Below are positions 53,676 through 63,200 of a DNA stretch of 64,000 bases, one piece after another. The notes under the pieces are model-generated. The model searched no databases. It saw only the letters and a list, made by a program, of their open reading frames with translations, and was not told the DNA's origin. Position 1 is the first letter of the stretch; each line of letters opens with the position of its first letter. The stretch lies in contig NZ_CP048289.1 in the NCBI RefSeq assembly GCF_014084105.1, positions 6,705,922-6,769,921 of the forward strand, in the 5' to 3' direction. The translations under genes and the position numbers were made by a program. Source of the stretch: Streptacidiphilus sp. P02-A3a. Its GTDB lineage: Bacteria > Actinomycetota > Actinomycetes > Streptomycetales > Streptomycetaceae.

Positions 53676-54080
53676 GGTCGTGCCTTTCGGGAGTGCTCGT
53701 GAACGGCGCTCCCGGACGACCTATCGCCCGACCGTGGCCACAGAGGGGAGCACCCATGTCGATACTGCGTTCACGGGTACCACCTCCTCGTTCTCTCACA
53801 CGGCCTCCAGAAAACTAGCAGGAGTCGCCGTGGTCCGCCAACAGGTTTCCGCGCGGGCCCCGCGGCCGCGCCGGTCGGCCACTTCCGTTCAGGCTCCGCT
53901 CCGGCGGCGGCCACCTGGTTCCACGCCCGACACGACACAATGTCGTTCACGGCACGGCGGTGGCGCCGTGCCCCGGGGAGGGACGTCCAGGCACGCCCGG
54001 AAGCGGTACGCGCCGCTGGGGGCGATCGGCGCTGCCCTCCCCTGCCCCCACGGACCGTCCCACAGCGAGGCGAGCACAGC
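53676..54080. other. Intergenic region between divergent hydrolases
   Basis: A 405-bp gap. Apart from the short frame at 53721-53774 and an AGGAGG site (minus strand, 53783-53788), I see no gene or clear operator. The start of the hydrolase at 54081 follows GAGGCGAGCACAGC. Confidence 0.4.
53721..53774 (-). CDS. Possible 17-aa leader peptide
   Basis: A GTG-started 17-codon frame on the minus strand preceded at 8 bases by a perfect AGGAGG. It ends 45 bp before the start of the downstream hydrolase gene. The strong ribosome site is what makes it notable; the peptide itself (NAVSTWVLPSVATVGR) is unremarkable. Confidence 0.3.
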   Translation of the reverse strand: MNAVSTWVLPSVATVGR

Positions 54081-54839
54081 ATGGCTGAAGAAGTGAGATT
54101 CAAGAGCGTCGTCGGCCCGGAACTGGCCGGCTCGATCGACCTGCCGGAAGGGGAGATCCGGGGCTGGGGAATCTTCGTCCACGGATTCACCCTCGGCAGG
54201 AACTCACCCGCCGCCTCGCGCGTCAGCAAGCAGCTGGCACGTGAGGGAATCGGCATGCTGCGCTACGACAACCTCGGCATCGGGGACTCCGACGGCGACT
54301 GGGGCGACGGCTCCTTCACCGTCAAGGCCCAGGACACCGCCCGCGCGGCGGCGCTGATGGCGGAGCGGGGGACCCCGGCGGACCTGCTGGTGGGGCACTC
54401 CTGGGGCGGCGCCGCCGCCATCGCCGCGGCGGCCGGGGCAACCGGCGTCCGCGCGGTCGCCACGATCGGCGCGCCCTCCGACCCCAGCCACGTCGAGCAC
54501 CAGTACGACGCGGTCGTCGACCGGGTCCTCAGCGAGGGCTCGCACGAGTGGTTCGTCGGAGGGCGGACCCTGGTCCTCAAGCGTGCCTTCGTCGACGACG
54601 TCCGCCAGGCCCACCTACGTGACCGCATAAGGGAGTTGAACCTGCCGCTGCTCGTCATGCACTCACCCACCGACGACACCGTCGACATCGCCAACGCCGG
54701 GGAGATCTTCCGCGAGGCACGGCACCCGCGGAGCTTCGTCTCGCTCGAAGGAGCCGACCACCTGCTGACCGCCCGCGGACAGGCGCAGCGCGCCGCCCGC
54801 ATCATCAGCGCCTGGGCCGACCAGTACATCCACGGCTGA
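54081..54839 (+). CDS. Alpha/beta hydrolase (OsmC-partner type)
   Basis: A 252-aa hydrolase that matches the N-terminal hydrolase half of bifunctional alpha/beta-hydrolase/OsmC proteins: IFVHGFTLGRNSPAASRVSKQLAREGIGMLRYDNLGIGDSDGDW in landmarks, GHSWGGAA nucleophile elbow (Ser near 110), LLVMHSPTDDTVD acid and GADHLL His. The OsmC domain is absent. ATG 54081 is preferred over the longer frame. It is probably an esterase or acyl-thioester hydrolase of unknown substrate. Confidence 0.85.
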   Translation: MAEEVRFKSVVGPELAGSIDLPEGEIRGWGIFVHGFTLGRNSPAASRVSKQLAREGIGMLRYDNLGIGDSDGDWGDGSFTVKAQDTARAAALMAERGTPADLLVGHSWGGAAAIAAAAGATGVRAVATIGAPSDPSHVEHQYDAVVDRVLSEGSHEWFVGGRTLVLKRAFVDDVRQAHLRDRIRELNLPLLVMHSPTDDTVDIANAGEIFREARHPRSFVSLEGADHLLTARGQAQRAARIISAWADQYIHG

Positions 54840-54930
54840 CGGCGTCGAGGTCCCCGGCGCCAGCCACTCCGTCCACGCCTCCCAGCCCGCCGCGACCGCC
54901 GACCTCATCAAGCGGGCCGCCCCCGGCTGA
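54838..54930 (+). pseudogene. C-terminal remnant of a second alpha/beta hydrolase
   Basis: A 30-codon frame directly after the hydrolase stop reads GVEVPGASHSVHASQPAATA and then DLIKRAAPG before TGA. This is the usual final segment of a small-molecule alpha/beta hydrolase, including the catalytic-His region (SHSVHASQP). No 5' part remains, so it is probably a deletion scar or the residue of a fused or exchanged gene end. Confidence 0.55.
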
Positions 54931-54941
54931 CCGACACCACA

Positions 54942-54975
54942 CGTACCGGGCAGGTCCTCGACCTCGCCCGGTACG
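54942..54975. terminator. Bidirectional hairpin terminator
   Basis: 10-bp arms CGTACCGGGC (54942-54951) and complement (54966-54975), extended inside by AGGT/ACCT, between the convergent hydrolase and siderophore-interacting protein genes. Confidence 0.7.
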
Positions 54976-55005
54976 GTGCGGTGCGGGGCCGGGCGCAGAC
55001 GCGGG

Positions 55006-55788
55006 TCACCCGCCCTGGTGGCCGCGCCGCCAGTAGCCCATGAACGTGATGTCGGGGCGCTGGAAGCCGTGTTCGGCCAGCAGTTCCCGGCGCAGTGCGC
55101 GGATCTCGGCGGCCTCCCCCGCGATCCAGGCGTACCCGGCGCCCGGCTCCAGCCCTTCCGCCCAGCCCCGCGGCAGCAACTCCGCCCCCTCGCCGCCGTG
55201 TCGCCAGGTCAGCCGCAACCGCGCCCGGGTGGCGAGGTGCTGCCGCTCGGCCGGGTCCGGCACCGTGACCACGGCCCGGACCGGGAAGTCCTCCGGCAGT
55301 TCGGCCAGGACACAGGCGATGGCGGGCAGCGCGGTCTGGTCGCCCCAGAGCAGGACCCACTCGGCTCGCGGCGGCAGCGCGAACTCGACCCCGCCCGCGC
55401 CCGGCCGGGCCGGGCCGAAGACACCGAGCCGGTCGCCGGGGCGGGCCTCGGCGACCCAGGCCGAGGCGATACCGGGCCGGTGCAGGGCCACGTCCACGTC
55501 GATCTCGCGGGCCTCCGGCCGCTGCGCCCGCACGGTGTAGGTGCGCAGCACCGGGCGCTGCTCGTCCGGCAGTTGACGCCAGGCCTGGTACCAGCCGTCG
55601 GGGGTGCGGTCGGGCAGGACCGCCGCCGTCCGCCCCGGGCACGGGAGCAGGAACTTGATCCGCTGGTCGAGACCGCCGTTGACGAAACCGGCCAGGTCCG
55701 ATCCGCCCAGAGTCAGCCGCAGCATCCCTGGGGTGAGCCGTCGGGTGCGCAGGACTTCGGTGTCGAACAGGCGGAAAGGCGAGGTCAT
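55006..55788 (-). CDS. Siderophore-interacting protein (ferric-siderophore reductase)
   Basis: A 260-aa flavoprotein of the SIP/ViuB family, which releases iron from ferric siderophores with NAD(P)H. The FAD-binding barrel has RTYTVRAQRPEAREIDVDVALH (landmarks, residues about 82-103), followed by the pyridine-nucleotide domain with WVLLWGDQTALPAIA and a C-terminal YAWIAGEAAEIRALRREL. It is divergent from the ABC importer around the iron box at 55822-55840 and so is iron-repressed with it. Confidence 0.92.
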   Translation of the reverse strand: MTSPFRLFDTEVLRTRRLTPGMLRLTLGGSDLAGFVNGGLDQRIKFLLPCPGRTAAVLPDRTPDGWYQAWRQLPDEQRPVLRTYTVRAQRPEAREIDVDVALHRPGIASAWVAEARPGDRLGVFGPARPGAGGVEFALPPRAEWVLLWGDQTALPAIACVLAELPEDFPVRAVVTVPDPAERQHLATRARLRLTWRHGGEGAELLPRGWAEGLEPGAGYAWIAGEAAEIRALRRELLAEHGFQRPDITFMGYWRRGHQGG

Positions 55789-55821
55789 CGGGCCCCCATG
55801 GGTAGACGAGGTGACTTATAA

Positions 55822-55840
55822 TTAGGTTAGGCTAACCTAA
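55822..55840. promoter_or_regulatory. Iron box (DmdR/IdeR operator)
   Basis: TTAGGTTAGGCTAACCTAA, a perfect 9-1-9 palindrome that equals the DmdR1/IdeR/DtxR consensus. It lies 33 bp upstream of the siderophore-interacting protein start and 69 bp upstream of the lipoprotein start, so iron should repress both. Confidence 0.95.
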
Positions 55841-55909
55841 GTTTCGGATCAGGGGCCGTCCGGCCGCGATCCCGGATCACCCCCGTTGCGTCCTCCCCCG
55901 GAGTTGCCC

Positions 55910-56953
55910 ATGCCGCCCCACGCCAGCCGCCGTTCCGTCCTGTTCGGCGGCGCCGGACTCGTCGCCTCCCTCGGCCTCGCGGCCTGCTCCAGCGGATCCG
56001 GCGGGTCCGGCAGCGGCGCCAAGTCGGCCGCCGGCGGCGGCAGTTCCACCCAGGCGGGGGCCGCGTCCGGCTTCCCGGTCCCGGTGCCGCACAAGTACGG
56101 CACCACGGTCGTCCGCAAGGCCCCGGTCCGGATCGTCAGCGACGGCTACACCGACCACGACGCGGCGCTCGCCCTCGGCGTGGTCCCGCTCGGGCTGCGC
56201 CAGTGGATCCCGCAGTGGAAGCAGGGCGTCGGCCCGTGGGCGGTGAGCAGGCTCCAGGGGCAGCAGCCGAAGATCTGGGCGGACACCGGCGTGCCCTTCG
56301 AGAAGATCGCGGCGCTCGCCCCCGACCTGGTGCTGGAGATCGGCAGCGGACTGACCCAGGGCGACTACACCAAGCTCTCCCAGATCGCGCCCACCATCGC
56401 CCAGGCCAAGGGATACGTCGACTACGGAACCCCCTGGGACGTCGGCTCGCTGATGGTCGGTGAGGCACTTGGCCGCAAGGCCGAGATGCAGTCACTGATC
56501 GACGGCGTCAACGCGAGGTTCGCCGCCGCCCGCCGCGCGCACCCCGGCCTCGCCGGAAAGACCGTCAACGTCATGGGCTACAGCGGCGCGGGCAGCTACT
56601 ACGTCTACTCCAGCGAGGACACCCGGGGCCGGTTCTACGGCAGCCTCGGCTGCCGGACCCCCGCTGCGGTGGACAAGGCGGCCGGCAACCAGTTCTACGC
56701 CCAGATCAGCCAGGAGCAGGCCGACCTGCTGGAGGCCGACCTGCTGGTGGTGCTGGGCGACCAGGACTCCGGCAGCCGCAAGGTCTTCGACAAGGACCAG
56801 GTGCTGCAACGGCTCGACGCGGTCAAGCAGGGCCGCTTCCTCTTCCTGGACGACCTCGACGTCACCATGGCGCTGTCCGCCTCGACCGTGCTGAGCCTGC
56901 CGTACGCCATCGACAAGGTGGTGCCGCAGTCGACCGCGGCACTCAAGGTCTGA
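55910..56953 (+). CDS. Iron-siderophore ABC transporter, substrate-binding lipoprotein
   Basis: A 347-aa FepB/FhuD-like lipoprotein. The signal peptide has a Tat-like RRSVLFGGAG and lipobox LAAC (lipidated Cys26), then a Gly/Ser-rich linker. The two-lobe body shows APVRIVSDGYTDHDAALALGVVPLG and IAALAPDLVLEIGSGLTQ (landmarks). ATG 55910 follows GGAG. It catches ferric siderophore at the cell surface for the downstream permeases (gap 4 bp to the next start). The iron box controls it. Confidence 0.93.
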   Translation: MPPHASRRSVLFGGAGLVASLGLAACSSGSGGSGSGAKSAAGGGSSTQAGAASGFPVPVPHKYGTTVVRKAPVRIVSDGYTDHDAALALGVVPLGLRQWIPQWKQGVGPWAVSRLQGQQPKIWADTGVPFEKIAALAPDLVLEIGSGLTQGDYTKLSQIAPTIAQAKGYVDYGTPWDVGSLMVGEALGRKAEMQSLIDGVNARFAAARRAHPGLAGKTVNVMGYSGAGSYYVYSSEDTRGRFYGSLGCRTPAAVDKAAGNQFYAQISQEQADLLEADLLVVLGDQDSGSRKVFDKDQVLQRLDAVKQGRFLFLDDLDVTMALSASTVLSLPYAIDKVVPQSTAALKV

Positions 56954-56957
56954 GCCG

Positions 56958-58055
56958 GTGGCGCACCAGGCCGGTCCACCCGGCGGAAGCACGGTGGCCG
57001 CGACCACCGCGACCCAGGCGCCACCCGGCGCCGCCCGACCGGCCGCGACCGGCCGCAGCCGCGTCCCGGTGCGCGCCGCCGGGCTGCTCGCCGCCCTGCT
57101 GCTGCTGGGACTGGCGGTCCTGCTCAGCATCGCGGTCGGCTCCCGCTCCATACCGCCGGGCACCGTGATCCACGAACTCCTCCACTACGACGGGTCCGAC
57201 GACGGCGTCGTCATCCGTGACCTGCGCGTCCCGCGCACCGCGCTCGGCCTGGCCGTCGGTGCGTCGCTGGGACTCGCCGGCACGCTGATGCAGTCCCTCA
57301 CCCGCAACCCGCTGGCCGATCCGGGCCTGCTCGGCGTGAACGCCGGGGCCTCCGCCGCCGTGGTCGCCGCCATCTCCGTGCTCGGGCTCGGCTCGTCCGC
57401 GGTGGACGTCTGGTTCGCCCTCGCCGGAGCGGCCGTCGCCGCGGTACTGGTGTACCTGCTCGGCTCGCGCGGACGGGCCGCGGCCACCCCCGTCCGGATG
57501 GCCCTGGCCGGGGCCACCGTCAGCGCCGTGCTCGGCGCACTGGTCTCGGCGATGGTGCTGAGCGACCCGGAGGCCTTCGACGACTACCGCTTCTGGTCGG
57601 TCGGCGCCCTCGCCGGACGCCCGATCCAGGTGCTCTGGCAGACCGGCGGCTTCATGCTGGCGGGCGCGGTGCTGGCGCTGGCGCTGGCCCGGCCGCTGAA
57701 CGCGCTCGCGCTCGGCGACGACGCCGGACGCGCCCTGGGCGCGCGCCGCGGCCGCACCCATGTGCTGACCATCCTCGCGATCACCCTGCTCTGCGGCGCG
57801 GCCACCGCCGCCGCCGGGCCGATCGGCTTCGTCGGCCTGGCGGTGCCGCACCTGGCCCGCTGGTTCACCGGCCCGGACCTGCGCTGGGTCCTGCCGTACT
57901 CGATGGTGCTGGCCCCGGTCATGCTGCTGCTGGCCGACGTGGTGGGCCGGGTGATCGCGCCGCCCGGCGAGATCGAGGCGGGGATCGTGACCGCCTTCGT
58001 CGGCGCACCCTTCTTCGTGCTGCTGGCCCGGCGCCGCAAGCTGGTTCAGCTGTGA
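56958..58055 (+). CDS. FecCD-family siderophore permease 1
   Basis: A 365-aa membrane protein with about 9-10 helices of the BtuC/FecCD family. Landmarks are RVPRTALGLAVGASLGLAGTLMQSLTRNPLADPGLLGVNAGA (partial, residues about 92-133) and AAGPIGFVGLAVPHLARWFTG, the ATPase-coupling region. GTG 56958 follows GAGCCG. Its stop overlaps the next GTG (GTGA, 58052-58055). Confidence 0.94.
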   Translation: MAHQAGPPGGSTVAATTATQAPPGAARPAATGRSRVPVRAAGLLAALLLLGLAVLLSIAVGSRSIPPGTVIHELLHYDGSDDGVVIRDLRVPRTALGLAVGASLGLAGTLMQSLTRNPLADPGLLGVNAGASAAVVAAISVLGLGSSAVDVWFALAGAAVAAVLVYLLGSRGRAAATPVRMALAGATVSAVLGALVSAMVLSDPEAFDDYRFWSVGALAGRPIQVLWQTGGFMLAGAVLALALARPLNALALGDDAGRALGARRGRTHVLTILAITLLCGAATAAAGPIGFVGLAVPHLARWFTGPDLRWVLPYSMVLAPVMLLLADVVGRVIAPPGEIEAGIVTAFVGAPFFVLLARRRKLVQL

Positions 58056-59131
58056 GCGCCTCGGCCGGGGCACGGCCCCGGACCACCGGGCGGCGCCCGC
58101 GCCGACGGCTGCTGGTCGGCGGCGGACCGGTCTCGCTCCGGCTCGACCTGCGCGGCCTGCTGGTCTGCGCGGTGCTCGCGCTGCTGCTGCTCGCGGTCTG
58201 CGCGGTCACGCTCAGCACCGGCGACTTCCCCGTCCCGCTGACCGAGGTGCTGCGGGTGCTCACCGGCCGGGGCGGCAGCGCCGCCGACCGGTTCGTCATC
58301 GAGGGCCTGCGGCTACCCCGGCTGCTGACCGCGCTCCTGGTCGGCGCGGCACTGGGGACCAGCGGCGCGCTCTTCCAGAGCCTCTCCCGCAACCCGCTGG
58401 GCAGCCCGGACATCGTCGGTTTCGACACCGGCGCGGCCACCGGCGCGCTGGTGGTGATCCTGCTGCTGCACGGGACCGCCTGGCAGACCGCCGCCGGTGC
58501 GGTCGTCGGCGGCCTGGCCACCGCCCTGGCGGTGTACCTGCTGGCGTTGCGGCGCGGCTCACAGGGCTACCGACTGATCCTGGTCGGCCTCGGCGTCGCG
58601 GCCCTGCTCTCCTCGGCCAACTCCTACCTGATCACCCGAGCCGGTATCAACGACGCGCAGACGGCGGCGGTGTGGATGATCGGCAGCGTCAACGGGCGCG
58701 GCTGGGAGTACGTGCGGCCGCTGTCGCTGGCGCTGCTCGTGCTGCTCCCCGCCGCGGTCCGGGTCTCCCGGGGGCTGCGCACCCTGGAACTGGGCGAGGA
58801 GCTGAGCCGGGGGCTCGGCCTGCGGGTCGGGGCGGTACAGGTGAGCGCGGTCCTGGTCGGTGTCGGCCTGTCCGCCGCGGCCACCGCCGCGGCCGGGCCG
58901 ATCGGCTTCGTGGCCCTGGCCGCGCCGCAGATCGCCCGGCGGCTGACCGGGCTGTCCGAACCGGGGCCCCTCCCCGCGGCGCTGACCGGCGCCGCGCTGC
59001 TGTCCGCGAGCGATCTGGCGGCGCAGCGGCTCCTCAACGGCGAACTTCCGGTGGGCGTGGTCACAGCCGCCGTGGGCGGACTCTACTTGGCCTGGCTGCT
59101 CAGCCAGGAACGGCGAAAGGGACGCGGATGA
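58052..59131 (+). CDS. FecCD-family siderophore permease 2
   Basis: A 359-aa paralogue of the preceding permease and its likely heterodimer partner. Landmarks are GLRLPRLLTALLVGAALGTSGALFQSLSRNPLGSPDIVGF (partial) and AAGPIGFVALAAPQIARRL. The N-terminal 25 residues are Arg-rich and cytoplasmic. ATGA overlap with the ATPase gene. Confidence 0.94.
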   Translation: MSASAGARPRTTGRRPRRRLLVGGGPVSLRLDLRGLLVCAVLALLLLAVCAVTLSTGDFPVPLTEVLRVLTGRGGSAADRFVIEGLRLPRLLTALLVGAALGTSGALFQSLSRNPLGSPDIVGFDTGAATGALVVILLLHGTAWQTAAGAVVGGLATALAVYLLALRRGSQGYRLILVGLGVAALLSSANSYLITRAGINDAQTAAVWMIGSVNGRGWEYVRPLSLALLVLLPAAVRVSRGLRTLELGEELSRGLGLRVGAVQVSAVLVGVGLSAAATAAAGPIGFVALAAPQIARRLTGLSEPGPLPAALTGAALLSASDLAAQRLLNGELPVGVVTAAVGGLYLAWLLSQERRKGRG

Positions 59132-59946
59132 GCAGGCTGTGCGCGGAGGATCTGACTCTCGGGTACGACCGCACCACCATCATCGACGGGCTCGACGTCC
59201 GGATCCCGGACGGGTCCTTCACCGTCATCGTCGGTGCCAACGGCTGCGGCAAGTCCACGCTGCTCCGGGCCCTGGCCCGGGTGCTCCGGCCCACGCGGGG
59301 CAGCGTGCTGCTGGACGGGCAGGCGATCCGCTCGATGCCGCCCAAGGAGGTGGCCCGCCGCCTCGGGCTGCTGCCACAGGGGCCGGTCGCCCCGGCCGGG
59401 ATCACCGTCGCCGACCTGGTCGGCCGGGGCCGCTTCCCGCACCAGGGGCTGCTGCGGCAGTGGTCCGCCGCCGACGAGGAGGCCGTGCACGGCGCCATGG
59501 CCGCCACCGGCGTCGGCGAGCTCGCCGACAGCTACCTGGACGAGCTGTCCGGCGGTCAACGCCAACGGGTCTGGCTGGCGATGGCCCTCGCCCAGCAGAC
59601 CGGCATCCTGCTGCTGGACGAGCCGACGACCTTCCTGGACATCGCGCACCAGGTCGAGGTGCTCGACCTGTGCGCGCGGCTGCACGCCGACGGCCGCACC
59701 CTGGTCGCCGTCCTGCACGACCTCAACCAGGCCTGCCGATACGCCGACCACCTGATCGCCATGCTCGGCGGCGCGGTGGTCGCCGAGGGGGCCCCGGCCG
59801 CGATCGTCACCGAGGAACTGGTCCAGGAGGTGTTCGGGCTCGCCTGCCGGATCATCGAGGACCCGGAGACCGGCACCCCGCTGATCGTGCCGCGGTCGGG
59901 CCGCCGGGTCGCCTCCGGCGCCGCCGTCGGCCAACGCCACGGTTGA
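59128..59946 (+). CDS. Siderophore ABC transporter ATPase
   Basis: A 272-aa ABC ATPase of the FecE/BtuD type. Walker A is GANGCGKST (about 36-44), the Q-loop lies at LLPQGPVAP, the signature is LSGGQRQR (about 140-147), Walker B is ILLLDEPTTFLD, and the switch His is in VLHDLNQACRYADH. It powers the two permeases encoded just upstream and completes a five-gene iron-regulated uptake locus that lacks its own siderophore synthesis genes. Confidence 0.96.
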   Translation: MSRLCAEDLTLGYDRTTIIDGLDVRIPDGSFTVIVGANGCGKSTLLRALARVLRPTRGSVLLDGQAIRSMPPKEVARRLGLLPQGPVAPAGITVADLVGRGRFPHQGLLRQWSAADEEAVHGAMAATGVGELADSYLDELSGGQRQRVWLAMALAQQTGILLLDEPTTFLDIAHQVEVLDLCARLHADGRTLVAVLHDLNQACRYADHLIAMLGGAVVAEGAPAAIVTEELVQEVFGLACRIIEDPETGTPLIVPRSGRRVASGAAVGQRHG

Positions 59947-60039
59947 CGGGCTGCCGACCACCCCGCACGGCCCCGGCCGCCCTACCGGAAGCCGAGTTCG
60001 GACAGCAGGTCACAACGGGTGTACGACCTCCGCAGCGAC

Positions 60040-60055
60040 CACAATGATCATTGTG
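60040..60055. promoter_or_regulatory. 16-bp perfect palindrome upstream of RHS gene
   Basis: CACAATGATCATTGTG lies in the 292-bp gap between the ABC ATPase and the RHS-type gene, about 185 bp before the latter's start. It is an operator candidate; the remaining gap shows no gene. Confidence 0.5.
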
Positions 60056-60238
60056 ATGGCTATCACAACTGGCTTCGCCCTCGCATGACAGGCAATGTCC
60101 GTTCCGCTGAAGGGATCTTTACCGTGCTCTTGCCTTCCGGGTCTGTTCGGTATGGGAATCTCACCTGGCTTCACCGGCTGTTCAGGGTCGGTTCCGTGCT
60201 GGACGGGCTTGCTGGCGGGCCTGCTGACGAGGAGTTAC

Positions 60239-63200
60239 ATGATGGTTCGGGGTGGGGAAGGTCGGTTGCGGTTCGGGCCGCGCGCGGCAGCGGCCACGGG
60301 GGAGGTGGGCGTGTCGGATTATGAGAGAGCGTCGGTTGTGGGCCGGTCGGGTGGGTGGCGTGGTCGCGGTGTGTCCGGGACGGGGTGGGTGGCCGCTGCT
60401 GTGGTCGGGGTGATGGTGGCCACGCTCGGGGCGGCCGCGCCGGTGCGGGCGGCTGTGCGGCGGGTGGGTGCGCCGGCGGTGGCGGCGACGGCGTCGGTGA
60501 AGGGTGTGGTGGCGGTTGCGCCGCGTCCGGTGAGGGCTGTGGTTTCGGCGCCGGGGTACCGGGCGACGGCCACGCACGTGCCGTCGGCGGGCAGTTCGAC
60601 GGTGCGGCTGACCACCACCGCCACCACCACCGCTGCCACCGCTGCTGCTGCCAGTGCTGGTGCTGGTGGTGGGGATGGTCTGGTGCGTTTGACTGCGGTG
60701 GTGCCTCGGGGTGGTGTGTATCGGGGGCCGGGTTCGGTCAGGGTGACGGTGGCCGGTAGTGGGGTGGCGGCGAGGGCGGGGGTCAATGGTGTCCTGTTCT
60801 CGTTGGACTCCGGTGCTGGTGCCACCGGTGGTGCGGCTGGGGGTGGTCGGGCGCGGGTCGCGTTGGATTATTCGTCGTTCGCGCAGGCGTATGGGGGTGG
60901 TTTCGGTGGTCGGTTGCAGTTGGTGGAGCTTCCCGCGTGTGCGTTGACGACTCCGCAGTTGGCGGTGTGTCGTACGCGGACGCCGTTGGGTTCGGTCAAC
61001 CACGCCACGCAGGAGTCGTTGACCGCGACTGTCACCCTGCCCGGCGCCACGCGGACTGCTGCTGCCTCCACGGTGTTGGCGGCTCCGGTTGTGGTGTTGG
61101 CTGCGGTGTCGGGGGCGAGTGCGGGTGATGGTGGTGGTCCTGCTGGGACGTATGGGACGACGAGTTTGAAGGCGTCGGATTCGTGGTCGGCGGGGGGTTC
61201 GACCGGTGGGTTCCAGTACAGCTATGCGGTGACTGTTCCTCCGGCTGGTTCGTCGTTGTCTCCGAAGTTGTCGTTGAGTTATGACTCGGGTGAGGTGGAC
61301 GGTCAGACGTCGGCGTCGCAGGCGCAGGCTGATTGGACGGGTGAGGGTTGGACGTTGCCGCAGTCGTTCATCGAGGAGACGTTCACGTCTTGTTCGGACA
61401 GTCCTGAGGGGAGTGCGTCGCCGACGTCGACGGGTGACGAGTGTTATGCGGGGCCGGTGTTGACGTTGTCGTTGAACGGTTCCAGTACCGCGTTGGTGTG
61501 GGATGCCGGTGCGAAGGTGTGGAAGACGGCGGATGACGACGGCAATGTGGTGGCGCATGTCACGGGTGCGGGTAACGGTGATGGTACGTATGACAGTGAC
61601 TACTACACGGTCACCGATCGTGAGGGCACGGTCTACTCGTTCGGGTTGAACCATCTGCCGGGTTGGACCTCGGGTAAGCCCGTGACGGACTCGGTCGATA
61701 CCGAGCCGGTGTACTCGGCGCACTCGGGTGATCCGTGCTACAGCTCGGCGGGTTTCACCTCCTCGGTGTGCACGATGGGTTACCGCTACAACCTGGACTA
61801 CGTCAAGGACGTCCATGGCAACGCCATGGCGTACTACTACGACCAGAGCAGCAACTTCTACGGGCAGGACAACGGCGCCAAGAACACGTCCTATGTGCGT
61901 GACTCGCACCTGGACCACGTGGACTACGGCTTCACTGACGGCAACGCCTTCGGCACCGTCGCCGACAAGGTGGTGTTCGCGACCGGGGACCGGTGCATGG
62001 GCGGCGCCAGTGCCTGCGACCCGTTGAACTCCACCACCAAGGCGAACTGGCCCGACGTGCCCTTCGATGTGGCCTGCGCCTCGGGGGCGACGTGCTCGGC
62101 GCACTCGCCCTCGTTCTACTCCACGGTGCGCCTGGCGTCGATCACCACCGAGCAGTGGGACACCGCGACGTCGGCGTACAACACGGTGGACACCTACACG
62201 CTGACCCACACCATGCCGACCGACGGCGACGGCGGTGCGACCTTGTGGCTGGCCTCGATCTCGCACCGGGGCTCCGACTCGCGGGCCACCGGTTCGGGGA
62301 CGGCGATCACCGTGCCCTCGGTCTCGTTCGGCGCGGTGGACCTGCCGAACCGGGTGGACACGGTCACCGACGGCCTGCCGCCGCTGTACCGGTTCCGGAT
62401 CAACTCGGTGACCACCGAGTCGGGTTCGGTGATCGGCGTGGACTACACGCTGACCAGCGCGTGCACCGCACCGGTGACCATCAGCCCGGCCACGGACACC
62501 TCCTCGTGCTACCCGGTGTACTGGACCCCGCAGGGCTACAGCGCACCGTTCCTGGACTGGTTCAACAAGTACGCGGTGCAGGAGGTCACCCAGTCCGACC
62601 CGACCGGCGGCGCGCCGGTCAAGGCCACCTCCTACCAGTACGCGAGCCCGGCCTGGCACTACGACGACAACGAGGTCGTGCAGGCCAAGTACCGCACCTA
62701 CGGGCAGTGGCGCGGCTACGCGGATGTCAAGACGTTCACCGGTGACGGGGTCAACGACCCGCGCACCGAGTCCGAGGCGCACTACTACCAGGGCATGTCG
62801 GACGACAACGACAGCACCACCGTCAACCTCACCGACTCCCAAGGCGGTACCCACCCCGACCTGGACCAGTTGGCGGGGCAGGCCTTGGAGTCGACGAGTT
62901 ACCTGGGTGAGGGTGGTCCGGTGGACCAGTCGACGATCACCTCGTACTGGGTCTCGGCGGCTACCGCCAGCCGTAGCCGGGCCGGCTTGCCGGCGTTGAC
63001 GGCGAACCTGGTGGAGCCGGTCGAGTCCTGGAGCCGGACCGCGTTGACCGACGGCGGCGCCACCAGTTGGCGCGTCAACGAGACCGACAGCAGCTACGAC
63101 GCGTCCCCCAGCGACGCGGACTTCGGCCTGCAGACGGCCAGTTACACCCATACCGTTCCGGCCCAGAGTGCCTACGACCGGTGCACCACCACCAGCTACG

